A DNA stretch of 31,876 nt from UBA1738 sp045655325 (GTDB taxonomy: Bacteria > Bacillota > Clostridia > UBA1381), in assembly GCA_045655325.1 (NCBI GenBank), contig JAZOOY010000022.1, positions 1 through 31,876 of the forward strand, given 5' to 3'. The position numbers and the translations under genes were made by a program. The stretch's first letter is position 1; each line of letters begins with the position of its first letter. The notes under the pieces are model-generated. The model made no database searches. It was not told the origin of the DNA and was given only the letters and a program-made list of their open reading frames with translations. Shown here piece after piece: positions 21,977-29,135 of this stretch.

Positions 21977-22891
21977 TTATTTACCGTACTGTTCCAAGAT
22001 TCTCTTTGTAACTTCAGCTACGATAGCATCAACATTCTTTTCATCAATTTTAGTTGTTGAAGCTGAACCTGACATTGTTTCGCCGTGTTCTTCATAGTAC
22101 TTAAGCTGAGAATCAAGTGGTTTAAAGCCGTGATATGCAGCTGATGTTTCAGCACCAATCTTTTCGTTTGCTTCTGTTGGTGTTAGGTCACAGCTACCAT
22201 CTTCATAACATCCCGGGCAAAGCTTTTCCATTGGGTGTCTTCCAGGAACGTTAAATGTTTTTCTTAGGTCAATTAGCTTCTTAACTTCGCCGCAAGGAAT
22301 TTCCTTTGCACCGCCAAGCATTGTGCTATAGTAAAGAAGCTTTGCATAGAACTCTGTTGATTCCATTCTGAAGAATGCTGTATTAAGATCGCATCCGAAT
22401 GAAAGAGCTCCGTGATTTGCAAGAAGGATTGCATCATAATCCTGTATGTATGGCTGAAGTGATTCAGGGATTTCCATAGTTGATGGAGTTCCGTACTGTG
22501 CGATCGGAACAGCACCCAAGAAAATGATTGCTTCCGGCATAATAAGCTTGTCAAGAGCAATTCCTGCAATAGCAAATGATGTTGCGATTGGTGGATGCGC
22601 GTGAACAACTGCGTTTACGTCCGGTCTTTCCTGATATACCTTAAGGTGCATCTTGAATTCTGATGACGGTCTCCATTTATTTGGTTCTTTAAGGTTTCCC
22701 TGTCCATCAACCTTACAGATCATATCAGGTGTCATATATCCCTTTGATACGCCTGTTGGTGTTGTAAAGAAAGTATTTTCATCAACCTTTACTGAGATGT
22801 TACCATCGTTTGCAGCAACAAATCCGTCAACGTAAATTCTTCTGCCGATTTCACAAATTTCTTTTCTTATCTGGTAATCTGATGTATACAT
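21977..22891 (-). CDS. Class II aldolase (fuculose/rhamnulose-1-phosphate type) with C-terminal encapsulation peptide
   Basis: 304 residues from ATG at 22891, seven bases after GGAGG; the longer frame from 22939 is rejected. The zinc class II aldolase/adducin domain covers about 1-205: NDGNISVK, RPSSEFKMH (catalytic Glu78), HAHPP (zinc His98 and His100) and LLANHGALSFG (zinc His160). It should cleave fuculose- or rhamnulose-1-phosphate to dihydroxyacetone phosphate and lactaldehyde. Residues 206-270 are extra relative to the ~215-residue FucA and include CPGCYEDGSC (225-234). After a Ser/Gly/Thr linker, residues 285-304 (KNVDAIVAEVTKRILEQY...) form an amphipathic helix like an encapsulation peptide. 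It is the first gene of the BMC operon. The exact sugar is not determined by sequence. Confidence 0.9.
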   Translation of the reverse strand: MYTSDYQIRKEICEIGRRIYVDGFVAANDGNISVKVDENTFFTTPTGVSKGYMTPDMICKVDGQGNLKEPNKWRPSSEFKMHLKVYQERPDVNAVVHAHPPIATSFAIAGIALDKLIMPEAIIFLGAVPIAQYGTPSTMEIPESLQPYIQDYDAILLANHGALSFGCDLNTAFFRMESTEFYAKLLYYSTMLGGAKEIPCGEVKKLIDLRKTFNVPGRHPMEKLCPGCYEDGSCDLTPTEANEKIGAETSAAYHGFKPLDSQLKYYEEHGETMSGSASTTKIDEKNVDAIVAEVTKRILEQYGK

Positions 22892-22944
22892 ATCGTTGCC
22901 TCCATAATTTTGTTTTATTTGGTTTTTCTTTGTTTTCACTTTTT

Positions 22945-22973
22945 ATTATAAAATATATGTTTTACTTTGTAAA
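22945..22973 (-). promoter_or_regulatory. Main promoter of the BMC operon
   Basis: On the minus strand TTTACA (22973-22968), a 17-base spacer and a perfect TATAAT (22950-22945), about 54 bases before the aldolase ATG. Confidence 0.82.
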
Positions 22974-23003
22974 GAGGTTTTTTGTGTCCCCTTTTTTTGT
23001 TTA

Positions 23004-23016
23004 TTTTCGTCGAAAA
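23004..23016. promoter_or_regulatory. Palindrome upstream of the BMC promoter, candidate operator
   Basis: TTTTCG-T-CGAAAA, a perfect 13-base palindrome about 30 bases upstream of the -35 box and between two candidate promoters. The spacing suits an activator or repressor site. No regulator gene is encoded in the operon. Confidence 0.4.
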
Positions 23017-23039
23017 ACGTCAAATAATTTCTACCTATT

Positions 23040-23068
23040 ATTATAGCATATACAATATAATTTTTAAA
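23040..23068 (-). promoter_or_regulatory. Possible second promoter upstream of the BMC operon
   Basis: A perfect TATAAT at 23045-23040 with a weak TTTAAA 17 bases upstream (23068-23063). It would give a longer leader carrying the palindrome at 23004-23016. Confidence 0.35.
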
Positions 23069-23094
23069 GACTTTTTTGACATATTTTTTCAAAA

Positions 23095-24624
23095 TCAGCC
23101 AAAAAATTTTCGGTCTAAATTTCGGTACTGTATAGCCTCTGCAATATGCGCTGAAGTTATATCATCATCACCCGTCAGGTCTGCAATTGTTCTTGCAACT
23201 TTTAGGATTCTTGAGTGTGCTCTTGCAGAAAGTCCAAGCTTGTCAAAAGCCATTTTTAATATATTGTTTTCGGCATCTCCAAGCCTGCAGAATTCAGCAA
23301 GCATTCCTGCTGTAAGCTGTGAGTTTGCATATATGCCAAATTCCTTATAGCGTTCTCTTTGAATTTGCCTTGCTTTGTTTACTCGTTCCTTTATTTCTTT
23401 GGAAGTTTCGCCTTTTTGAGTGCTACTCAAATCCTTATAGTTTACATTTGCCACTTCCACCTGAATATCAATTCTGTCTAAAAGCGGACCCGAAATTCTT
23501 GAGTGATACTGATTTATTTGTGCAGGTGTGCAGGTACATTCACGGTTGGCATCGCCAAAGTATCCGCACTTGCACGGGTTCATACTTGCAATAAGCATCA
23601 TATTACAAGGGTATGTAAGTGTTGCATTCACTCGCGAAATGGTAACCTTGCCGTCTTCTAACGGCTGACGCATAACTTCAAGGACTTCACGTTTAAATTC
23701 CGGAAGCTCGTCTAAAAACAAAACGCCGTTATGGCTAAGAGAAAGTTCTCCTGGCCTTGGCACAGTTCCACCGCCGGAAAGTCCCGCTGATGAAATTGTG
23801 TGGTGTGGGTTTCTGAACGGTCTCACCGTTAATAGCGGTGTTCCTTCAGGAAGTGTTCCTGCAATAGAATGTATTTTTGATACTTCAAGAGCTTCTTCAA
23901 AAGAAAGGTCAGGAAGTATTGACGGCATTCTTTGGGCAAGCATGGTTTTACCTGTACCAGGTGAGCCAATCAAAAGCACGTTATGATTTCCTGCTGCCGC
24001 AACTTCCAAGGCACGCTTTGCGCTTTCCTGTCCTTTTACGTCACAAAAATCAAGCAAAGTGTCTGTGCATTTTGAAAACAGTTCTTCTTCCGAAACTTTA
24101 AAGGTTTCAATCTCGTCTTCGCCTTTTAAGTGGCGGAATAATTCGCCAAGGTTTGAAACAGGATAGATGTTAACCCCGTCAATAACCGAGGCTTCTTTTG
24201 CGTTAGCTTTTGGCACGAAAAAGTTTTTGAATCCCTTTTTGTAGCCTGCAATTACCATCGGCAAAACCCCTGTTACGTGATTAACGCTTCCGTCCAATGA
24301 AAGCTCGCCGATAAATATTGTATCTTCACTTGGCATAGCAACCTGACCCGATGCCGACATTATGCTAACTGCAATCGGCAGGTCATACCCCGGCCCTTCT
24401 TTTCTAAGATTTGCCGGTGCCAAATTTATAATCAACTTCTTTGACGGAAAAACGTAGCCGGAATTTTTAATTCCTGAGCGAATTCGCTCCTTTGATTCCT
24501 TAACGGCAGCATCAGGAAGTCCTACTATCTCAAAACCAGGTAATCCGCCTGTAATATCCGCTTCAACGCATACTGAAAATCCGTCTATTCCTAAAAGTCC
24601 TACAGAATATGCCTTTGCAAGCAT
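23095..24624 (-). CDS. comM: YifB/ComM family Mg-chelatase-like AAA ATPase
   Basis: 509 residues, the normal family length. The N-terminal Lon-protease-like domain begins MLAKAYSVGLLGIDGFSVCVE and contains GLPDAAVKESKERI and INLAPANLRKEGPGYDLPIA. The AAA+ domain has Walker A GSPGTGKT (220-227) and Walker B GVLFLDELPEF. A Cys-rich loop NPCKCGYFGDANRECTC follows, with SRISGPLLDRID before the C-terminal helical domain. In naturally competent bacteria ComM is a hexameric helicase that drives branch migration during integration of incoming DNA; in most other bacteria its role is less clear. It is the last gene of the minus-strand operon, 11 bases after the TtcA-like gene. No clear terminator separates it from the BMC operon. 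Confidence 0.94.
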   Translation of the reverse strand: MLAKAYSVGLLGIDGFSVCVEADITGGLPGFEIVGLPDAAVKESKERIRSGIKNSGYVFPSKKLIINLAPANLRKEGPGYDLPIAVSIMSASGQVAMPSEDTIFIGELSLDGSVNHVTGVLPMVIAGYKKGFKNFFVPKANAKEASVIDGVNIYPVSNLGELFRHLKGEDEIETFKVSEEELFSKCTDTLLDFCDVKGQESAKRALEVAAAGNHNVLLIGSPGTGKTMLAQRMPSILPDLSFEEALEVSKIHSIAGTLPEGTPLLTVRPFRNPHHTISSAGLSGGGTVPRPGELSLSHNGVLFLDELPEFKREVLEVMRQPLEDGKVTISRVNATLTYPCNMMLIASMNPCKCGYFGDANRECTCTPAQINQYHSRISGPLLDRIDIQVEVANVNYKDLSSTQKGETSKEIKERVNKARQIQRERYKEFGIYANSQLTAGMLAEFCRLGDAENNILKMAFDKLGLSARAHSRILKVARTIADLTGDDDITSAHIAEAIQYRNLDRKFFG

Positions 24625-24635
24625 TTTCTCACCTC

Positions 24636-25376
24636 TTAATCATTTTTTCTCTTTTGTGATGCTTTTTCCTTTTCCCAGCCATCAATACCGCTTGTCCCGA
24701 TGGCAGTGAAAAGACGCTTTTTAAGACCGCTGTTTACTGATTTATCAAGGTCTTTTAATATGTTCTTTATCTCTTCCCTTTTTGTGTTTCCATCAGCTGG
24801 GCAAAGGCTTTTTGTAACCGGAAGTTCAAGCCTTTTTGCCACGCTTTTAATGTCCGCTTCACGGGTATAGATAAGCGGTCTTATAGAATATAAATCCGTT
24901 CTGTCAAGATATGTAACCGGAGAGAAGCAGTTTATTCTTCCCTCATATAAAAGACTCAAAAGAAATGTTTCTAAAACGTCGTCGTTATGATGACCCAAAG
25001 CAACTCTTTGGCATCCCATTTCAAGTGCCAAATCATTCAAAGCACCACGACGCATTTTTGCACATAGTGAGCAAGGGTTTTCTTCCTTTCGGTAATCAAA
25101 TATAACTTCCGCTATGTTGGTTGGCTTTACAACATATTCAACACCAAGTTCGTCGCAGTACTTTTGCACGCCTGACCAGTCCGCCTTATAACCCATATCA
25201 AGGGTAAGACCAACAACAGTGAACTTTTTCGGGTAGTATCTTGAAAGCATAGAAAGTGCTCCCAAAAGCACAAGGCTATCCTTTCCGCCTGATACGCCAA
25301 CGCCGATTTTGTCGCCGTCCTTTATCATATCATAGTCTTCAACAGCTTTTCTTACTCTGCTGACAATTCTCTTCAT
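24636..25376 (-). CDS. TtcA-like PP-loop tRNA thiolation protein
   Basis: 246 residues. The PP-loop ATP pyrophosphatase motif is VSGGKDS (28-34). Cys pairs in ENPCSLCAKMRRGAL and a later SLCPADGNT, plus GHHNDDVLETFLLSLLY, match the TtcA/TtuA group of tRNA 2-thiolation enzymes, where the cysteines hold a [4Fe-4S] cluster and adenylation activates the target base. TtcA itself makes 2-thiocytidine at tRNA position 32; whether this protein modifies C32 or another position cannot be told. Its ATG overlaps the pgsA stop (TAATG), so translation is probably coupled. The C-terminus is short and basic. Confidence 0.88.
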   Translation of the reverse strand: MKRIVSRVRKAVEDYDMIKDGDKIGVGVSGGKDSLVLLGALSMLSRYYPKKFTVVGLTLDMGYKADWSGVQKYCDELGVEYVVKPTNIAEVIFDYRKEENPCSLCAKMRRGALNDLALEMGCQRVALGHHNDDVLETFLLSLLYEGRINCFSPVTYLDRTDLYSIRPLIYTREADIKSVAKRLELPVTKSLCPADGNTKREEIKNILKDLDKSVNSGLKKRLFTAIGTSGIDGWEKEKASQKRKND

Positions 25377-25930
25377 TATTTTGCTTCCTTAATCAAATCA
25401 ATATTTTTTGCTACGTAGTCATATCCTGAAACAACAGTTATAACGCTAGAAACCCAAACAAGTACGTTGGTTATCAATACTGATGCAGTTTCAGGGAAGA
25501 TTGGCAAGAACAAAAGTATTGCCACAATAATTGCAACCATCTGGAAGATTGTTTTCATTTTACCCCACCATGATGCTGCAATAACCTTGCCACCACCTGC
25601 CGCCACAAGGCGTATGCCTGATACGATAAATTCACGGGTCAGGATAAGCATAACCGCAACAGCAGATGCTCTGCCGTGATGCATAAGCACCAAAAATGCC
25701 GCAGTTGTAAGCATTTTGTCGGCTAAAGGGTCCATAAACTTACCAAAATCGGTAATAAGATTATGTTTTCTTGCAAGATGCCCGTCCACAGCATCGGTTA
25801 TTGATGCTAAAATAAACAGAATAAGACCGATAATAACAAATGCAATATTTGTTACATCAATCATCATAAACGCCATAAAAAATGGTACTAATATCATTCT
25901 TAAAACAGTTAGTTTGTTTGGTGTATTCAT
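25376..25930 (-). CDS. pgsA: CDP-diacylglycerol-glycerol-3-phosphate phosphatidyltransferase
   Basis: 184 residues. This integral membrane enzyme makes phosphatidylglycerol phosphate from CDP-diacylglycerol and glycerol 3-phosphate, the first committed step to phosphatidylglycerol and cardiolipin. The CDP-alcohol phosphotransferase signature is complete: D46 and D49-G50 in DAVDGHLAR, then G63, D67 and D71 in FGKFMDPLADK. Hydrophobic helices flank it, beginning with LVPFFMAFMMIDVTNIAFVI and continuing with AFVIIGLILFILASI, and two more lie in the C-terminal half. Both ends overlap neighbours by one base in a TAATG arrangement (rimO before, the TtcA-like gene after). The protein family and length fit PgsA better than the larger phosphatidylserine synthases. 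Confidence 0.94.
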   Translation of the reverse strand: MNTPNKLTVLRMILVPFFMAFMMIDVTNIAFVIIGLILFILASITDAVDGHLARKHNLITDFGKFMDPLADKMLTTAAFLVLMHHGRASAVAVMLILTREFIVSGIRLVAAGGGKVIAASWWGKMKTIFQMVAIIVAILLFLPIFPETASVLITNVLVWVSSVITVVSGYDYVAKNIDLIKEAK

Positions 25931-27255
25931 TATTCTACTTCCCTTCCTGTTAAGTCATATTCGTCTGCGTCAAGGATTTCTACATTGACAAATGTTCCGA
26001 TTTCAACTTCGTCTTCTGTGGCAAAATACACAGTTGAGTCGACACCGATGCTGTCGCCACGGCTTCGGCCCACATACATAAAGTTTTCTTCGTCATAGCC
26101 CTCTGCCAAAACTTCAATCACTTTGCCGATTTTTTCTTTGTTTTTTGCAAGGGAAATTCCTTGCTGAAGTTCCATTAAAGTATCACGGCGTTTTTCCTTA
26201 ATTTCTTCGCCTAGCTGTCCGTCAAAGTCAGCAGCAGGTGTATCTTCTTCCTTGGAATATGCAAAAACGCCCACACGGTCAAGCTTAATTTCTTTTAAGA
26301 AATCATAAAGTTCTTCGAACTGTTCCTCTGTTTCACCAGGGAATCCTGCAATGATTGAAGTTCTGAAAATTGCGTCTGGCATTGCCTCACGGATTTTGCG
26401 GATTTTTTCTTCAATCTGCGCTCTGTTTGTACGTCTTGCCATTCTTCTTAGTATATCATTATTTATATGCTGAATCGGCATATCAAAGTAGTGGCAAATT
26501 TTTTCATTTTCCGCCATTACCGAAATAAGCGAATCGGTTATTGCTTCTGCGTACAGATAGTGCACTCTTACCCATTTAATTTCAGGGATTTCGCAAAGTG
26601 CTACAAGAAGTTTATCAAGGGAGTATTCGCCGTAGATGTCCTTACCGTAACGTGTGGTATCCTGTGCGATTACGATAAGCTCGCGAACTCCGTTTTGTGC
26701 AAGTGCTTTTGCTTCGGCAATTATATCTTCCATCCTGCGACTTCTGAAATGTCCCCTGATTTTCGGGATTGCGCAGTAGGTACAGTTGTTGTCACAACCG
26801 TCGGCAATTTTAAGATATGCCACGTGCTTCTCTGTCGCCAAAATTCTTGGCAGGTTTTCAGGGATTTCATCGTCCTGATTACCCCAAAGGCAAACATATT
26901 CGCCATTTTCTGCATCCTTTATAACTTCTGCGATTTTATAAAAATCACCTGCACCGATGCAAGCATCAACTTCAGGAAGCTCGTCCTTTATGCTGTCGTG
27001 ATAACGCTCAGAAAGGCAACCTGTCATAATTAAAAGCTTGCAATGGCCCGTTTTTTTATACTCTGCCATTTCTAAAACCGCATCAATAGACTCTTGTTTT
27101 GCAGGGTCGATAAATCCGCAGGTGTTTACAATTATAACTTCTGCATCCTGTGGGTCGTTTACGATAATATGCCCACAATCCTGTAAAATACCAAGCATTG
27201 TTTCTGCATCGGTCTGATTTTTCGGGCATCCCAAAGATACCATTCCAATTCTCAT
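25930..27255 (-). CDS. rimO: Ribosomal protein S12 methylthiotransferase
   Basis: 441 residues. RimO is a radical SAM enzyme that adds a methylthio group to the beta carbon of an Asp in ribosomal protein S12. The N-terminal MTTase domain holds the first cluster ligands Cys10 (SLGCPKNQTD), Cys46 (NTCGFID) and Cys80 (TGCLSERY). The radical SAM cluster motif is CDNNCTYC (Cys154, Cys158, Cys161), followed by IPKIRGHFRSR. The C-terminal TRAM domain covers roughly the last 65 residues (EVLAEGYDEENFMYVGRSRGD onward). The SLGCPKNQ start and IQHI segment favour RimO over MiaB. Its ATG overlaps the recX stop by ATGA. Confidence 0.96.
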   Translation of the reverse strand: MRIGMVSLGCPKNQTDAETMLGILQDCGHIIVNDPQDAEVIIVNTCGFIDPAKQESIDAVLEMAEYKKTGHCKLLIMTGCLSERYHDSIKDELPEVDACIGAGDFYKIAEVIKDAENGEYVCLWGNQDDEIPENLPRILATEKHVAYLKIADGCDNNCTYCAIPKIRGHFRSRRMEDIIAEAKALAQNGVRELIVIAQDTTRYGKDIYGEYSLDKLLVALCEIPEIKWVRVHYLYAEAITDSLISVMAENEKICHYFDMPIQHINNDILRRMARRTNRAQIEEKIRKIREAMPDAIFRTSIIAGFPGETEEQFEELYDFLKEIKLDRVGVFAYSKEEDTPAADFDGQLGEEIKEKRRDTLMELQQGISLAKNKEKIGKVIEVLAEGYDEENFMYVGRSRGDSIGVDSTVYFATEDEVEIGTFVNVEILDADEYDLTGREVE

Positions 27256-27749
27256 TCGCTTAATCCTTTCCAGTCTTCTAAAGCCTCGCCTTTTATTCTT
27301 TCAATAGCGGACTTTATATCGTCAAAACCGTAGCCACGATAGGCAAAGTACCTGATGGCACGGTCTATGTTCTTTTTATCAAAATTACCGCCAAGTTTTC
27401 GCTCCATAAGTGGCAAAAGCTGTTCTTCTTCCTCGTCCGAAAGTTCCAGAAGTGCATTTTCAAGGTCTTCGCCAAAAATTCCACGGTACTTTAGTTCTTC
27501 ACGGATTCTTCGCATTCCGTACTTGTTTAAGTTCTGCAAGTCCTTTGCCAGCTTTTTCGCATACTCTGCATCATTGACAAAAGAATACTCTCTTAAGAAC
27601 TCAAATATTTCAGGCAGGTCATCAGGGTTTGCACCTGCACGTATCAGCTTATCGCGAAGTTCTTTTTCCGAATGTGAGCGAAATTCCAAAAGCCTTAATG
27701 CTTTTTCCTTTGCCTGGCTTTTTGAAAGCTCTTTTTTCTCTCTTATCAT
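27252..27749 (-). CDS. recX: RecX family regulator of RecA
   Basis: 165 residues, all helical by appearance. The three-helix repeats typical of RecX are visible: KEKALRLLEFRSHSEKELRDKLI, then FVNDAEYAKKLAKDLQNLNKYGMRRIREELKYRGI, and a third unit NIDRAIRYFAYRGYGFDDI. RecX binds RecA filaments and limits strand exchange. recA is not in this window. Its start overlaps the stop of the HD-domain gene (ATGA at 27746-27749) and its stop overlaps the rimO start, so it lies in a tightly packed operon. Confidence 0.92.
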   Translation of the reverse strand: MIREKKELSKSQAKEKALRLLEFRSHSEKELRDKLIRAGANPDDLPEIFEFLREYSFVNDAEYAKKLAKDLQNLNKYGMRRIREELKYRGIFGEDLENALLELSDEEEEQLLPLMERKLGGNFDKKNIDRAIRYFAYRGYGFDDIKSAIERIKGEALEDWKGLSE

Positions 27750-28933
27750 ATTCTGAAATAGTCAAACAACTGTCCGAAGTCAACAGAACCGATTTCACGG
27801 TTTTCGTACTGCTGGAACAAGTTGTGATATCCTTCCTGCATCTGCTCTGAATTTATGCCGTATTTAATTGACAAGTATGCTTCAAGGTATGCGGACAAGT
27901 GGTCACAACCTCTTATCAGCTCGCCGTCAACAGGCTGGAATTCGTCGCTGTTATATTTTTCGTTTATCTCATCAGATGAAACCTTAATAAGCTTACCACC
28001 GATTGTTACCTTTGAAGTAAATTCGTCCTGAGTATAGAATTCCAAATCTTTTCTTATTTCGTCAGTTACCATCGGGAAGATAATCTTCGCCATCTGCTCA
28101 TCTTCAATGTTTTTGATAATATCGTCAAGACCCTTTACAGAGTTCTTAACAGGTGACACAATATCACGGGTTAAAACTTCAGGGATATCGTGGAAAAGTC
28201 CGCCAAAGAAGTTGTTTACAAGTCTTGATTCGCAGGCTTCACATTCTAGCGATGCAAAGTATGACATAATCGCAACCAAAAGTGTGTGACCCATAACGGA
28301 TGTGTTAGGAGTTCTTACCGCTCTTGACCATCTTTGCTGATAGCGAAGTTTTCCGATAAGTGACATAAACTTATTTAAGTCAGGGTCGGTTGCAAACTTT
28401 GAAAACCCTTCAAAGGTATTGCATTTAGCAAGACCCTTTTCCACTTCGGTTTTTACCTGTTCAATATCGTAGGTATTGGTGTTCTGTGGGTATATTACGT
28501 CAAACTCCCACTTTGTTGCGTAGTAGTGTGCCGCCTTTAGGATTTCCTTTTCCTTTTTCGCATAGTCAGGCTCTAAAAAGTATCTGCTCATTTTTGCATA
28601 AAAGTCACCCTTTAAGCATTCAAGCTGACCTGCAAGCTGACTAAGTACCCATCTGTTTATCTGCTCGCCTTTTTCTTTCATCAAAAGGTGGTATACAGGT
28701 GGCTTTATATCAGTTAAAACTATTCTGTGTAAAAATTCGTAAATTCCGCCCTCCAAAAGCTTTAGCGGGTCATAATTTCCCTCGCCTTCGCATTTTGCAA
28801 GAACGTAGGCATACACCATTTTATGAGCCTGTTTATCAAGCTCGGAAAAGCCGTTCCACGGTCTTATATGGTCGTTCCATCTTTGAATGGAAGCCGCCAC
28901 GTGTATCAAAGAAATTAAAGATTTTCTTATCAT
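27746..28933 (-). CDS. HD-domain phosphohydrolase, YfbR-like
   Basis: 395 residues. The catalytic HD domain is in the second half: MGHTLLVAIMSYFASLE (His216), GGLFHDIPEVLTRDIVSPVK (His248-Asp249) and DGELIRGCDHLSAYLEAY. The HDIPEVLTRD run matches YfbR-type 5'-deoxynucleotidases and related HD proteins. The protein is about twice the size of YfbR because of a ~190-residue N-terminal region with another helical His/Asp-containing stretch (WNDHIRPWNGFSELDKQAHK) of unknown role. It is the first gene of the operon continuing through recX, rimO, pgsA, the TtcA-like gene and comM. A promoter lies upstream. A nucleotide phosphohydrolase activity is likely, but the substrate is unknown. Confidence 0.88.
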   Translation of the reverse strand: MIRKSLISLIHVAASIQRWNDHIRPWNGFSELDKQAHKMVYAYVLAKCEGEGNYDPLKLLEGGIYEFLHRIVLTDIKPPVYHLLMKEKGEQINRWVLSQLAGQLECLKGDFYAKMSRYFLEPDYAKKEKEILKAAHYYATKWEFDVIYPQNTNTYDIEQVKTEVEKGLAKCNTFEGFSKFATDPDLNKFMSLIGKLRYQQRWSRAVRTPNTSVMGHTLLVAIMSYFASLECEACESRLVNNFFGGLFHDIPEVLTRDIVSPVKNSVKGLDDIIKNIEDEQMAKIIFPMVTDEIRKDLEFYTQDEFTSKVTIGGKLIKVSSDEINEKYNSDEFQPVDGELIRGCDHLSAYLEAYLSIKYGINSEQMQEGYHNLFQQYENREIGSVDFGQLFDYFRI

Positions 28934-28955
28934 AAAATCACCTCTTAAAACAGAT

Positions 28956-28976
28956 AATTACAGTTACAGTAATTAT
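28956..28976. promoter_or_regulatory. Inverted repeat overlapping the HD-gene promoter
   Basis: TAATTAC, a seven-base spacer and GTAATTA form a 7-7-7 arrangement that overlaps the -10 box of the minus-strand promoter. It also contains TTACAG twice in direct repeat. It could be an operator or simply a leader hairpin. Confidence 0.35.
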
Positions 28977-29002
28977 ACCACAAAAACGTATAAAAGGTCA
29001 AC
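28973..29002 (-). promoter_or_regulatory. Promoter of the HD-recX-rimO-pgsA-comM operon
   Basis: TTGACC (29002-28997), an 18-base spacer and a perfect TATAAT (28978-28973) on the minus strand, about 40 bases before the HD-gene ATG. Confidence 0.78.
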
Positions 29003-29087
29003 AAAAAACCACAAGAACAAGTCCCTTTTTTCAAAGTTTTTTTAAAGCCAAAAATATACAGGAACACTACATCTTTTTTCGCATATT

Positions 29088-29115
29088 CTGTTAACAGGGG
29101 AAGCTCCCGTTTTAT
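29088..29115 (+). promoter_or_regulatory. Palindrome and short hairpin in the leader of the Cys-rich gene
   Basis: CTGTTAACAG (29088-29097) is a perfect 10-base palindrome. It is followed by GGGA-AGC-TCCC and GTTTTATT, a short terminator-like hairpin 20-40 bases before the ATG at 29136. Together they could be an operator or a weak attenuator. No clear sigma-A promoter was found just upstream. Confidence 0.35.
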
Positions 29116-29135
29116 TATAAGAAAGGAAGATTTTT

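Noticed and set aside
22892..23094. Catabolite-response (cre) site at the BMC promoter
   Set aside because: No sequence close to TGWNANCGNTNWCA was found; the visible palindrome TTTTCGTCGAAAA does not fit it.
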